Below the pieces are notes generated by a model, which saw only the letters and a program-made list of their open reading frames with translations, was not told where the DNA came from and made no database searches. A program made the position numbers and the translations under genes. Shown one piece after another: positions 24,962-33,522 of a DNA stretch of 42,615 nucleotides. Position 1 is the first letter of the stretch. The number at the start of each line of letters is the position of its first letter. The DNA comes from JAOTYV01 sp041557595 (GTDB lineage: Bacteria > Pseudomonadota > Alphaproteobacteria > UBA8366): assembly GCA_041557595.1 (NCBI GenBank), contig JBFFGE010000016.1:1-42615 (forward strand), given 5' to 3'.

Positions 24962-25104
24962 GATGCCTCTCTGGTAGTGGCGTGATAAGGGCCGGTGCGC
25001 ACAGCATAGTCATTCATGCGGGCCGGGCCAGAGGCTATTCGGGTGGTCGGTCTGCATTGGGCCGAACCGGTTGGGACCGCGGCCAGGTTAGGAGAAGAAA
25101 AGCG

Positions 25105-26250
25105 ATGGCTCAGGACGTCCGTTATATCAATCCGCGCAGCCGGGCCACCTGGCCGGTCGATACCGCGTTGTGGCGCGCCCCGGACGACGCCGGATATGTC
25201 AACCTGACGCCGGGCGCCGGTATTTCGCGGGACGGAATCGACGGCGCGGCGCAATCCCTGTGGCGCTATCGCGCGGCAATCCGGTTGCCCGCGCCGGCGT
25301 ATCAGAGTCTGGGCGAGGGATGGACGCCGCTGGTACCGTCGCTGTGGCATGACGTGCCGGTGATGATGAAATCGGAGCATCTGATGCCGTCGGGATCGTT
25401 CAAGGATCGCGGCGTTGCCGTCATGCTCAATTATCTCCGGCAAGTGGGCATCCGTGAAATTCTCGAGGATTCGTCGGGCAATGCGGGCGCGTCGGTCGCG
25501 ACGTATGGGGCCGCGCTCGATTTCGATTGCCGGATCCTGGTGCCTGCATCCGCGCCAGCGCCGAAGCGCTATCAGATGGCGGCGATGGGGGCCGAGGTCG
25601 TCGCCGTTCCCGGCAGCCGCGACGACGTGGCGCAGGCGGCGCTCGATCAGGCGGATAGCCGGTTCTACGCCGGCCACAACTATCAGCCCTATTTCCTGGA
25701 AGGGACCAAGACGCTCGCCTTCGAGATTTGGGAACAGCTCGGTTTCGAAGCGCCCGACTGCGTCGTCATCCCTTTGGGAAAGGGCAGCAACGTGATCGGC
25801 TGCCATCTCGGCTTTGCGGAACTCCTGGCGCGCGGCGAAATCGATCGGATGCCGCGATTGTACGGCGTGCAGGCGGCGAACGCCGCGCCCTACTACGCGG
25901 CCTATGCGGCCGACAGCGAAGAGCCGGTGCCGATCGAGGCCACGGCGACGATCGCCGACGGCATCGCGTCGGCCAAGCCCATCCGGCTGCGGGAGGTTTT
26001 GGCGGCGATGCGGCCGACGGGCGGCGCCTGTCTCGCGGTTACCGAGGACGAAATCGTGGCCGCCTTGCGCGAGTTTCTGGCGAAGGGATTTTTCGTCGAA
26101 CCGACAACGGCGTCGGCCGGCGCGGGACTCAGCAAGCTGCTGGCCGACGGTCAGGTGCGCCGCGACGAGCGTATCGTGGTGATCCTGACCGGAAGCGGCC
26201 TGAAGGTGGTCGAAACCATCGGCCGCGTCCTCGATCTGGGCGTGTCCTAG
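25105..26250 (+). CDS. Threonine synthase-like PLP-dependent enzyme
   Basis: A 381-residue fold-type II PLP enzyme. The PLP lysine is Lys100 in MPSGSFKDRG. DSSGNAGASVATYGAAL gives the phosphate and substrate loop, GKGSNVIGCHLGF the glycine-rich phosphate clamp, and VILTGSGLK the C-terminal Ser/Gly that contacts the pyridine nitrogen. Relatives include threonine synthase, threonine dehydratase and diaminopropionate ammonia-lyase-like enzymes. I cannot assign the reaction and would not call it thrC outright. AGGAGA precedes the ATG. It is divergent from argE. Its TAG stop is also the first base triplet of repeat A1. Confidence 0.85.
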   Translation: MAQDVRYINPRSRATWPVDTALWRAPDDAGYVNLTPGAGISRDGIDGAAQSLWRYRAAIRLPAPAYQSLGEGWTPLVPSLWHDVPVMMKSEHLMPSGSFKDRGVAVMLNYLRQVGIREILEDSSGNAGASVATYGAALDFDCRILVPASAPAPKRYQMAAMGAEVVAVPGSRDDVAQAALDQADSRFYAGHNYQPYFLEGTKTLAFEIWEQLGFEAPDCVVIPLGKGSNVIGCHLGFAELLARGEIDRMPRLYGVQAANAAPYYAAYAADSEEPVPIEATATIADGIASAKPIRLREVLAAMRPTGGACLAVTEDEIVAALREFLAKGFFVEPTTASAGAGLSKLLADGQVRRDERIVVILTGSGLKVVETIGRVLDLGVS

Positions 26251-26348
26251 ATCAACCTGCCTTCAATTGGAATCGATTAAAGACAGAAAAGTTGATCGAT
26301 TCTATAGAGATAGAGCAGCTTATATGCGCCCAATTGGGCGCACGCTGT
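26247..26348 (+). repeat. Stop-codon-anchored repeat family A, copy A1
   Basis: A 102-bp element that begins CTAGATCAACCTGCC, where TAG is the stop codon of the PLP enzyme gene. An outer stem (ATCAAC with GTTGAT) encloses an imperfect AT-rich stem. A terminator-like hairpin TGCGCCC / GGGCGCA follows near 26326-26343. It is about 90% identical by eye to A2 at 40258 and has the same orientation to its gene. No T-tract follows. Confidence 0.85.
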
Positions 26349-26354
26349 TCAAGA

Positions 26355-26373
26355 GCAAATTCCGAGCGAACCG
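26355..26373 (+). repeat. Partial family B repeat next to A1
   Basis: GCAAAT then TCCGAGCGAACCG: 19 bases matching the start of family B with one mismatch, 6 bp after the end of A1 and in the same gene-relative orientation as B1. The match stops abruptly afterwards. Confidence 0.55.
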
Positions 26374-26411
26374 GGCCGTCTCTGGTCGGTTTCAGTCCAG
26401 AGGAATCTTGG

Positions 26412-27557
26412 TCACCCCAGCACCCGATCCAGCACCCATTTGTCGAAGGCGTGCGACAGGGTTTCCATGTGCGTGAACCGTGACGACGCGGTGACCGGCC
26501 CCCGCAGGCCCAACTGCTGGTTTTCGACGGCGACATTGTCTTCCGGCAGAATGGCGTCCATCCGATGATAATATCGCTTGGCCTGTTCGGCGAAATCGTT
26601 GCGGTCCAACCGATCCTTGGGGAAGAACGAAGCGCCGACCACCTGCATGTCCTCCGGCCCCTTTGGGTGCAGTTCGAAGATCCACATGCAATCGATCGTC
26701 CAGGCCATCATCGTCGTTGGGTAGATGCAGGGGTAGTAGGTGCCTGTCATGTATCGGTCCGTCAGCGACTCGATCGGCGGAAATCCGGTCTCGCCCGCCA
26801 ACAGGCCGCGGCTGCCTTCATGGCTGGTGAAATGCGTAATGTACTGCCCCGTGGTTTCTTCGTGGCTCGAACGGGCTCGCTTCGATACCGTTTGCCGGTT
26901 CAGCGTGCCGCCATGCACGAAGGGGATGTGCAGCGAATCGTTGAAGTTCTCGAAATGCAGCTTCCAGTTGGCCTTGACGTCCCAGGTGACGCGCCGGGTG
27001 CAAACCAGGTTCTCGGGCGCATAGGGCGCGCAATTGGCCGGCAGGTCGCCCAGCCAATCGGCCAGGGGGGCGGCGTCGTCGTCGAATGTCACGAAGAGAA
27101 AACCTGCCCACGCGTCGGTCCGAATCGGCAAGAGCGGCAAGTCGGCGTGGCGGAGATGCGCGTCCTCCTCGATCAGCGGCGTCGCGATCAGCCGGCCGTC
27201 GGTGGCGTAGGTCCAGGTGTGGTAGGGGCAGGTGAAGGTCTTGCAATTGCCGTCGCCCCAGGCGAGTCGCGAGCCGCGGTGGCGGCAGGAGTTATGAAAG
27301 CCGCGGATTTGGCCGTCCTCGCCGCGGACCAGAATGATCGGCGCCCCGGTGATTTCCAACGTGAAATAATCGCCGGGATCGGGTAACTGGCTTGAATGAC
27401 CCACATAATTCCAGGCCTTCATGAAGATCTTCTCGACTTCGGCTTGATACCAGGATTGGCTGGTATAGCACCAGTTGGGCAAGGGCGCGGCGGTCTCCGG
27501 CGGCTGGCGAACGGCCGAATAATGGTCGGGGTTCAGCATATCGAGCGGCTCGGCCAT
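26412..27557 (-). CDS. Rieske non-heme iron oxygenase, large subunit
   Basis: A 381-residue ring-hydroxylating-type oxygenase alpha subunit. The Rieske centre is CRHRG (Cys, His) and CPYHTW (Cys, His) near residues 90-115. The mononuclear iron site begins ENFNDSLHIPFVH with two His ligands, and an acidic ligand is likely in ILPEDNVAVENQQLGL. Related enzymes hydroxylate aromatics or demethylate quaternary amines such as carnitine and betaine. No small subunit or reductase lies nearby, so it is either a single-component type or is served from elsewhere. GGAG lies 8 nt before the ATG. It is divergent from the ABC transporter operon. Confidence 0.9.
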   Translation of the reverse strand: MAEPLDMLNPDHYSAVRQPPETAAPLPNWCYTSQSWYQAEVEKIFMKAWNYVGHSSQLPDPGDYFTLEITGAPIILVRGEDGQIRGFHNSCRHRGSRLAWGDGNCKTFTCPYHTWTYATDGRLIATPLIEEDAHLRHADLPLLPIRTDAWAGFLFVTFDDDAAPLADWLGDLPANCAPYAPENLVCTRRVTWDVKANWKLHFENFNDSLHIPFVHGGTLNRQTVSKRARSSHEETTGQYITHFTSHEGSRGLLAGETGFPPIESLTDRYMTGTYYPCIYPTTMMAWTIDCMWIFELHPKGPEDMQVVGASFFPKDRLDRNDFAEQAKRYYHRMDAILPEDNVAVENQQLGLRGPVTASSRFTHMETLSHAFDKWVLDRVLG

Positions 27558-27933
27558 TACGAAATCTCCGATCCTGTGCGGTTTGGCATCTTAGAGTGAC
27601 GCTGTTCGAAATCGCTGACAAGCCGTGCGGCACGGCGCGATTTGCGCCTAAAAGCCTGCCCCTGCGGGAAAAATGAGCGCTTGTGCTCAATTTGACTGGA
27701 AAATTCGCCTTAGGGGTTTATTACATCGTTGAATAATCAACTTGAATTGCTCACCCTTCGGGTAATTCATGGGTATATCGCATTAGATTCTCCTCCGGGC
27801 CGCAGATAGTATTGAAATAGCCCGTTAGGTAGGACATGCTCGTTACAGAACCGGATCTCGGGGACGGTAGAAGTGCTGTCCCGGTGCCTTTGCGGATAAG
27901 GCAGTCGGGAAAATTAAGGTCAGGGAGCCATCA
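27558..27933. promoter_or_regulatory. Divergent regulatory region between the Rieske gene and ABC importer
   Basis: About 375 bp without a gene. It contains an uninterrupted 15-bp palindrome, GCCGTGC-G-GCACGGC, at 27622-27636 close to the Rieske start. A smaller inverted repeat GTTGA-ATAA-TCAAC lies at 27728-27741. AGGGAG before 27934 is the ribosome binding site of the binding protein. The palindromes are candidate operators. Confidence 0.45.
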
Positions 27934-29550
27934 ATGTTTAAGAAATGCCTTCAGTTTCTCGCGGCGATCGCTGTAGCCGCGTCCGTTTCGTCGGCCGCCG
28001 CTGCGGAAGAATTGCGGATCGGGATATATTCGGAACCGTCTTCGATCGACCCGCACTTCCATAATTTGGGACCGAATAACGCCTTCATGGCGCACATTTT
28101 CAGCCGCCTTGTGGAAATGGATCACAAGCAACAGCTGCAGCCGGGACTTGCGGTTTCCTGGAAACCGGTCGGTGACACCACCTGGGAGTTCAAGCTCCGC
28201 AAGGGGGTGAAGTTTAGCGACGGTTCGTCCTTTACCGCGGACGATGTCATTTTTTCCTTCGATCGCGCCTCGAACTATACGGGCGGTAACTCCAGTTTCC
28301 GGACATATCTAAAGGGTAAGACATTCAAGAAAATCGACTCGCATACGCTTCACGTCGTTACCGAGGCGCCCTACCCGCTGATGCCCGTCGATTTGGCGCA
28401 ACCCCATGTCATTTCGTCGAATGCCAAAGGCACCGGCAAGAAAGACGTCAACAAGGGGCTGACGACCAAGGACTTCAATACCGGAATCGCTACCAGCGGT
28501 ACCGGTCCCTACAAATTCGTGGAATGGAAAAAGGGCGATCGCATCGTTCTCGAGCCCAATCCGAATTATTGGGGCAAGAAAGCGGAATGGAGCAAAGTCA
28601 CCCTGAAGCCAATTCCGTCGGCGCCGGCGCGCGTTGCGGCATTGTTGGCGGGCGACGTCGATATGATCGACAACGTACCGACCACCGATGTGGAACGGCT
28701 GAAAAAGAATCCGAAGGCCAGCCTCAGCTCGGGCATTTCGAACCGGGTGATTTACATCCACATGGATCAGTTTCGCGAAGAATCGCCGTTCGTCACCGAC
28801 AAGAACGGCAAGCCGATGAAGAAGAACCCGCTGAAAGATGTGCGGGTTCGCAAGGCCATATCGAAACTCATCAATCGCGACGCCATTGTCGCGCGCGTCA
28901 TGGAAGGTTTGGCGATCCCCGCCGGGCAGCTGCTGCCCAAGGGTTTCTTCGGCGTAACGTCGAAACTGTCGCCGGAGAAGTTCGATCCGCAAGGCGCCAA
29001 GAAGCTGCTCAAGGCGGCGGGCTATCCGAACGGTTTCGGACTTACCATCCATGGGCCGAACAACCGCTATATCAACGACGCCAAAATCTGCGAAGTCGTT
29101 GCGCAGATGCTGACCCGTGGCGGAATTCCGACCAAGGTGTCGACCATGCCCAAGAACGTCTATTTCAAGCGGGCATCGAAGGGCGGCAAGGACAATTCGC
29201 CGGAATTCAGCTTCTTCCTTGTCGGATGGGGTTCGGGAACCGGTGAGGCGTCATCGCCGCTGAAATCGCTGCTGACGACCCATGACAAGTCGAAAGGCTT
29301 TGGTGCGTCAAACCGCGGACGGCATTCCGACCCGGCGTTCGACAAGCTGGTTGTCGAGGCGCTGGCATCGGTCGACGACGCCAAGCGGGCGAAGTTGCTC
29401 GCGCGGGCGACGGAGCTCGGGATCGGAAAGAATCAGGGCATCATTCCGCTGCACTATCAGGTCAATACCTGGGCGACCAAGCCGGGCCTCAAATATAACG
29501 CCCGGACGGATGAACGAACGATTGCTATGGACGTTCACCGGGTTAAGTAG
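27934..29550 (+). CDS. ABC transporter periplasmic peptide-binding protein (SBP family 5)
   Basis: A 538-residue precursor. The signal peptide MFKKCLQFLAAIAVAASVSS ends near AAAA, giving a mature protein that starts EELRIGIYSEPSSIDPHF. The family-5 pattern continues with GLAVSWKPVGDTTWEFKLRKG-like sequence, GVKFSDGSSFTADDV, TGPYKFVEWKKGDRI and VRKAISKLINRDAIV. These proteins bind di- or oligopeptides, nickel chelates, opines or related ligands; the ligand is not readable. AGGGAG lies 6 nt before the ATG. It is the first gene of a five-gene importer operon and is followed by a hairpin that probably raises its own mRNA level relative to the permeases. Confidence 0.93.
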   Translation: MFKKCLQFLAAIAVAASVSSAAAAEELRIGIYSEPSSIDPHFHNLGPNNAFMAHIFSRLVEMDHKQQLQPGLAVSWKPVGDTTWEFKLRKGVKFSDGSSFTADDVIFSFDRASNYTGGNSSFRTYLKGKTFKKIDSHTLHVVTEAPYPLMPVDLAQPHVISSNAKGTGKKDVNKGLTTKDFNTGIATSGTGPYKFVEWKKGDRIVLEPNPNYWGKKAEWSKVTLKPIPSAPARVAALLAGDVDMIDNVPTTDVERLKKNPKASLSSGISNRVIYIHMDQFREESPFVTDKNGKPMKKNPLKDVRVRKAISKLINRDAIVARVMEGLAIPAGQLLPKGFFGVTSKLSPEKFDPQGAKKLLKAAGYPNGFGLTIHGPNNRYINDAKICEVVAQMLTRGGIPTKVSTMPKNVYFKRASKGGKDNSPEFSFFLVGWGSGTGEASSPLKSLLTTHDKSKGFGASNRGRHSDPAFDKLVVEALASVDDAKRAKLLARATELGIGKNQGIIPLHYQVNTWATKPGLKYNARTDERTIAMDVHRVK

Positions 29551-29564
29551 CAGGGTAAGGGAAC

Positions 29565-29588
29565 GGGCGGCTTTTTTCGGGGCCGCCC
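29565..29588 (+). terminator. Intercistronic hairpin after the binding-protein gene
   Basis: GGGCGGC (29565-29571) and GCCGCCC (29582-29588) form a strong 7-bp stem with a 10-nt loop, 14 bp after the stop codon. In ABC operons such hairpins commonly protect the binding-protein mRNA and cut read-through to the permease genes. The T run lies in the loop, not after the stem. Confidence 0.55.
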
Positions 29589-29621
29589 GATTTCTTGAGT
29601 TTCAGCGGGACGGACAGCGCG

Positions 29622-30599
29622 ATGTCGGTTTTCATAATTCGACGTCTCATTCAGGCGGCATTTGTGGTCATCGCAATGTCGATGCTCGTCTTCTCCGGCG
29701 TTTTCCTGATCGGCGATCCCGTGGAAATGTTCGTCAGCGACGACGCGGACCAGGAAGACCGGCGGCGTGTGATCGAATCGCTTGGCCTCGACAAGCCGTT
29801 CCACATGCAATACTGGCTTTTCATCAAAAATGCAGTGCGCGGCGACTTGGGCGATTCTTTCGTGTTCAACGAACCGTCCCTCCTGCTGATCCTGGACCGA
29901 ATGCCGGCGACCCTGGAACTTGCGGTCGCCGCATTGCTGCTTTCCATCATTTTTGGCATACCGCTCGGCATGTGGGCGGGTCTGCGGCCCGACTCCATAG
30001 TCAGCAAGAGCATAATGGCAGGATCCATTTTCGGGTTCAGCCTGCCGAGTTTTTGGGTCGGCATCATGTTCATCATTATCTTTGCGGTGGTGCTCGGCTG
30101 GCTGCCGTCCGGCGGGCGGGCGCCGACCGAGGAATTTATGGGCATTCAGGTCAGCTTTTTGAGCTGGAATGGATTTTTGCACCTGTTGCTGCCGGCGGTG
30201 AATCTGGCGCTGTCGAATATATCGCTCGTGATCCGGCTGACCCGCGCGGGGGCGCGCGAAGTGCTCCAACAGGACTACATCAAGTTCGCCCGCGCCAAGG
30301 GCGTCAGCGACCGCCGCATCGTCTTCGTGCACGTGTTGAAAAATATCCTGATCCCGGTCGTGACCGTGCTCGGGCTGGAATTGGGCTCGTTGATCGCGTT
30401 TTCCGTTGTGACAGAGACTGTATTCGCCTGGCCCGGTATGGGTAAGCTGATTATCGACTCGATCAATCAGCTCGATCGTCCGGTAATTGTCGCCTACCTT
30501 ATGATCATCGTATTCATGTTTATTATCATCAATCTCGTGGTCGATATTATGTACTCGATTCTCGATCCACGGGTGCGATTGCGGGACGTGCAAGCATGA
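29622..30599 (+). CDS. ABC transporter permease, DppB type
   Basis: A 325-residue inner-membrane permease with about six membrane helices, beginning MSVFIIRRLIQAAFVVIAMS. The EAA-type coupling loop is visible as LTRAGAREVLQQDYIKFARAKGVSDRRI. FSLPSFWVGIMFIIIF and the TVFAWPGMGKLIIDSINQLD segment fit DppB. It forms the channel with the next permease. ATG 29622 is chosen as the start because the family N terminus begins there, and the in-frame TTG at 29595 has no support. The next gene overlaps by 4 bp. Confidence 0.93.
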   Translation: MSVFIIRRLIQAAFVVIAMSMLVFSGVFLIGDPVEMFVSDDADQEDRRRVIESLGLDKPFHMQYWLFIKNAVRGDLGDSFVFNEPSLLLILDRMPATLELAVAALLLSIIFGIPLGMWAGLRPDSIVSKSIMAGSIFGFSLPSFWVGIMFIIIFAVVLGWLPSGGRAPTEEFMGIQVSFLSWNGFLHLLLPAVNLALSNISLVIRLTRAGAREVLQQDYIKFARAKGVSDRRIVFVHVLKNILIPVVTVLGLELGSLIAFSVVTETVFAWPGMGKLIIDSINQLDRPVIVAYLMIIVFMFIIINLVVDIMYSILDPRVRLRDVQA

Positions 30600-31534
30600 C
30601 CACTGCAACCGAACGAACGCCGCTCGACGGAGCGGTGAGCGACGACACGCTTCCCGTAAAGGCGGAGACGCCGTTTCAGCGGTTCGTGTCCGATTTTTGC
30701 GAAAGCAAGCTTGCGGTGGCCGGGTTCCTCACATTTCTGTGCATTCTCTTCATTGCTATCTTTGCGCCGTGGGTTTCGCCGACGGATCCGTACGATTTGG
30801 CGTCGGTCGATATCCTGGACAGCCGTTTGGCGCCCGGCGAAAAAATGATGTCGGGGACGACGGCGGTGCTCGGAACCGATGGCCTCGGGCGCGATATGCT
30901 GAGCGCCATGTTCTATGGCCTGCGCATCAGTCTTGGCGTCGGTGCGATGAGCGGTATCGTCGCGCTCTGTTTGGGAGTGTGCATTGGCCTGGCGGCAGCA
31001 TACTTCGGCGGCCGCACGGACAGCATCATCATGCGGATCGTCGACCTGCAGCTCAGCTTTCCGACGATATTGATTGCCCTCGTCCTGCTGGCGACGCTTG
31101 GCAAAGGCGTCGACAAGATCATCATCGCACTGATCGTCGTGCAGTGGGCGTATTATGCGCGGACCGTCCGGGGCACCGCCCTGGTCGAACGGAGCAAGGA
31201 ATATATGGAGGCGGCGACCTGTCTGGGCCTGCCCCATCGCCGGGTCGTGTTCAAGCACCTGCTGCCGAATTGCATGCCGCCGCTGATCGTGGTCGGTACG
31301 GTACAGGTGGCGAGTGCGATCGCGCTCGAGGCGACCTTGTCGTTTCTCGGAGTCGGACTGCCGGTGACCGAGCCGTCGCTCGGCCTGCTGATCTCGAACG
31401 GTTTCGAATATATGGGAAGCGGCAAATACTGGATCAGCATCTATCCGGGCATCGCCCTGTTGATCACCATTGTCAGCATCAATCTGGTCGGCGACCGGTT
31501 GCGCGATGTCCTTAACCCGCGTCTCGCCCGGTAG
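30596..31534 (+). CDS. ABC transporter permease, DppC type
   Basis: A 312-residue permease with an N-terminal cytoplasmic tail, then a first helix LAVAGFLTFLCILFIAIFAPW, the LGTDGLGRDMLSAMFYGLRISLGVG stretch typical of DppC, and the coupling loop VERSKEYMEAATCLGLPHRRVVFKHLLPN. Its ATG overlaps the stop of the previous gene (ATGA), so translation is coupled. It pairs with the DppB-type protein in the membrane. Confidence 0.93.
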   Translation: MTTATERTPLDGAVSDDTLPVKAETPFQRFVSDFCESKLAVAGFLTFLCILFIAIFAPWVSPTDPYDLASVDILDSRLAPGEKMMSGTTAVLGTDGLGRDMLSAMFYGLRISLGVGAMSGIVALCLGVCIGLAAAYFGGRTDSIIMRIVDLQLSFPTILIALVLLATLGKGVDKIIIALIVVQWAYYARTVRGTALVERSKEYMEAATCLGLPHRRVVFKHLLPNCMPPLIVVGTVQVASAIALEATLSFLGVGLPVTEPSLGLLISNGFEYMGSGKYWISIYPGIALLITIVSINLVGDRLRDVLNPRLAR

Positions 31535-31540
31535 ACCGTC

Positions 31541-32524
31541 ATGACAGACACGCAGCCGACCCTGTCCGTCGAGGATCTCAAGACCTATTTCTTCACGAAG
31601 AATGGCGTTGCCCGCGCTGTCGACGGCGTTAGTTTCAGCGTCGACCGGGGCGAGGTGATGGGGCTTGTCGGCGAGTCCGGGTCGGGCAAGTCGGTGACCG
31701 GTTTTTCGATCATGGGGCTGGTCGATCCGCCGGGCGAGGTGGTCAGCGGCCGTATTCTCTTTCAAGGCGAAAACCTGGTCGGGGCGGACGACGAACGCAT
31801 GCGCGAATTGCGGGGCAGCCGTGTCGCCATGATTTTCCAGGACCCGATGATGACGTTGAATCCCGTGCTGCGGATCGATACGCAAATGATCGAGGCGGTC
31901 CAGGCGCATTACAAGGTCGACCGGCGCACCGCCTTCGAACGGTCGCGCGATGCGTTGGGGCAGGTCGGTATTCCATCGCCGGAAGAGCGGCTGAGCGCGT
32001 ATCCCCACCAATTTTCCGGCGGTATGCGGCAGCGGGTGGCAATCGCCATCGCCCTGCTGCACCAGCCCGAGTTGATTATTGCGGATGAACCGACGACAGC
32101 GCTGGATGTCACGATCCAGGGCCAGATCCTGTTCGAAGTGCAAAAGCTTTGCCGCGAGCGCGGTATGTCCTTGATCTGGATTACCCACGATCTGGCCGTG
32201 GTCGCCGGGTTGGCCGACAAGATTTGCGTCATGTATTCCGGCCGCATCGTTGAAAGCGGGACCATTGACGAAGTGCTCGACGGCCCGCTTCATCCCTATA
32301 CCAAGGGGCTCATCGGGTCGGTGCCTAGTCATAACAAGCGGGGCGAGGTGTTGGCGCAAATTCCCGGCATGGCGCCGTCGTTGCTCGATATCCCCAGCGG
32401 TTGCGCCTTCCATCCCCGGTGCCCGCGCGCCGACCAGGCGTGTCGACGGCCACCGGAATTGTCCGCCCCGGTTGAGCCCGGCCATCAGGTGCGCTGCATC
32501 CATCCGCATGTGGAGTCGGCTTGA
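31541..32524 (+). CDS. ABC transporter ATP-binding protein, DppD type
   Basis: A 327-residue ATPase. The Walker A motif is GLVGESGSGKSVTG, the Q-loop is FQDPMMTLNPV, the signature is FSGGMRQR, and Walker B is LIIADEPTTALDV with the switch His in WITHDLAVV. The C-terminal oligopeptide/dipeptide domain has GCAFHPRCPRADQACRR, a possible Fe-S or metal-binding cysteine pattern seen in DppD and DppF proteins. It lies 6 bp after the second permease and overlaps the next ATPase gene by one base. Confidence 0.94.
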   Translation: MTDTQPTLSVEDLKTYFFTKNGVARAVDGVSFSVDRGEVMGLVGESGSGKSVTGFSIMGLVDPPGEVVSGRILFQGENLVGADDERMRELRGSRVAMIFQDPMMTLNPVLRIDTQMIEAVQAHYKVDRRTAFERSRDALGQVGIPSPEERLSAYPHQFSGGMRQRVAIAIALLHQPELIIADEPTTALDVTIQGQILFEVQKLCRERGMSLIWITHDLAVVAGLADKICVMYSGRIVESGTIDEVLDGPLHPYTKGLIGSVPSHNKRGEVLAQIPGMAPSLLDIPSGCAFHPRCPRADQACRRPPELSAPVEPGHQVRCIHPHVESA

Positions 32525-33522
32525 TGTCCGGAGCCATGATCGAGCTGCAACAGGTCTCCAAGCGTTTCGTGAAGTCGCTGGACCTGGCCGAGAAGATCGT
32601 CAACACGCTGGGCGGGAAGCTGCGAGAGCAGGTCGTGCATGCCGTCGACAAGGTCGATCTGGCGATTAACGACGGCGAGGTCGTGGGGCTGGTCGGTGAG
32701 TCCGGTTGCGGCAAATCGACTCTCGGACGGATCATTGCGGGGATTCACGCCGCATCCGACGGCGTCCTGCGATTTCGCGGGCGCGACGTGAAAGAATTGT
32801 CTTCCGCCGAGGCCAAGGAATGGGCGCTGCAGGTGCAGATGATTTTTCAGGACCCGATGTCCAGCCTGAATCCGCGGCTGCGGGTGCGGGAGATTATCGG
32901 CGAGGCGGCGCAATATCACGGCTTGGCAACGGCGGATACGCTCGACGATTATGTCGACGAGATGATGCTCCGCGTCGGGCTCGAGCCGTCTTTCAAGCGG
33001 CGCTTTCCGCACCAGTTTTCCGGCGGACAGCGGCAGCGCATCGGCATCGCCCGGGCATTGGCGGTGCGGCCGTCGTTCCTGGTGTGCGACGAGGCGATCG
33101 CCGCGCTCGACGTCTCGATCCAGGCGCAGGTGATCAACCTTTTCATGCGTTTGCGCGAAGATCTCGGGCTGACCTATTTGTTTATCAGCCACGATCTGGG
33201 TGTGGTCGAACATTTGTCGGATCGGGTTGTGATCATGTATCTCGGGCGTGTCGTTGAAACCGCGCCGACGGAAGAACTGTTCAAGCAACCCAATCATCCC
33301 TATACGGTCGCGCTTTTGGGCGAGGTGCCGCGCATTACCAACAGGGCGCGAAACTTTACGCCGGTGAAGGGCGAAATTCCCTCGCCGATCGATCCGCCCC
33401 CCGGTTGCCATTTCCATCCCCGGTGTCCGCACGCGATGGAAAAATGCCGCGTCTCGCAGCCGGTCCTCCGGGAGGTCGCGCCGGGCCGCTACTCAGCATG
33501 CCATTTGAATGAGCAAACTTAA
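32524..33522 (+). CDS. ABC transporter ATP-binding protein, DppF type
   Basis: A 332-residue ATPase with Walker A GLVGESGCGKSTLGR, Q-loop FQDPMSSLNPRL, signature FSGGQRQRIGIARAL, Walker B FLVCDEAIAALDV and switch FISHDLGVVEHL. The C-terminal GCHFHPRCPHAMEKC matches the oligopeptide-transporter tail. The Walker B region reads DEAIAALDVS rather than the usual DEPTSALD, a mild departure. The ATG at 32524 overlaps the previous stop by one base; an internal ATG at 32536 is possible. The gene overlaps the deformylase-like gene by 14 bp. Confidence 0.94.
   Translation: MSGAMIELQQVSKRFVKSLDLAEKIVNTLGGKLREQVVHAVDKVDLAINDGEVVGLVGESGCGKSTLGRIIAGIHAASDGVLRFRGRDVKELSSAEAKEWALQVQMIFQDPMSSLNPRLRVREIIGEAAQYHGLATADTLDDYVDEMMLRVGLEPSFKRRFPHQFSGGQRQRIGIARALAVRPSFLVCDEAIAALDVSIQAQVINLFMRLREDLGLTYLFISHDLGVVEHLSDRVVIMYLGRVVETAPTEELFKQPNHPYTVALLGEVPRITNRARNFTPVKGEIPSPIDPPPGCHFHPRCPHAMEKCRVSQPVLREVAPGRYSACHLNEQT

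Noticed and set aside
30494..32509. 670-codon minus-strand open frame opposite the DppC and DppD genes
   Set aside because: It runs antisense across two well-supported ABC genes and contains His/Arg-rich low-complexity sequence only.
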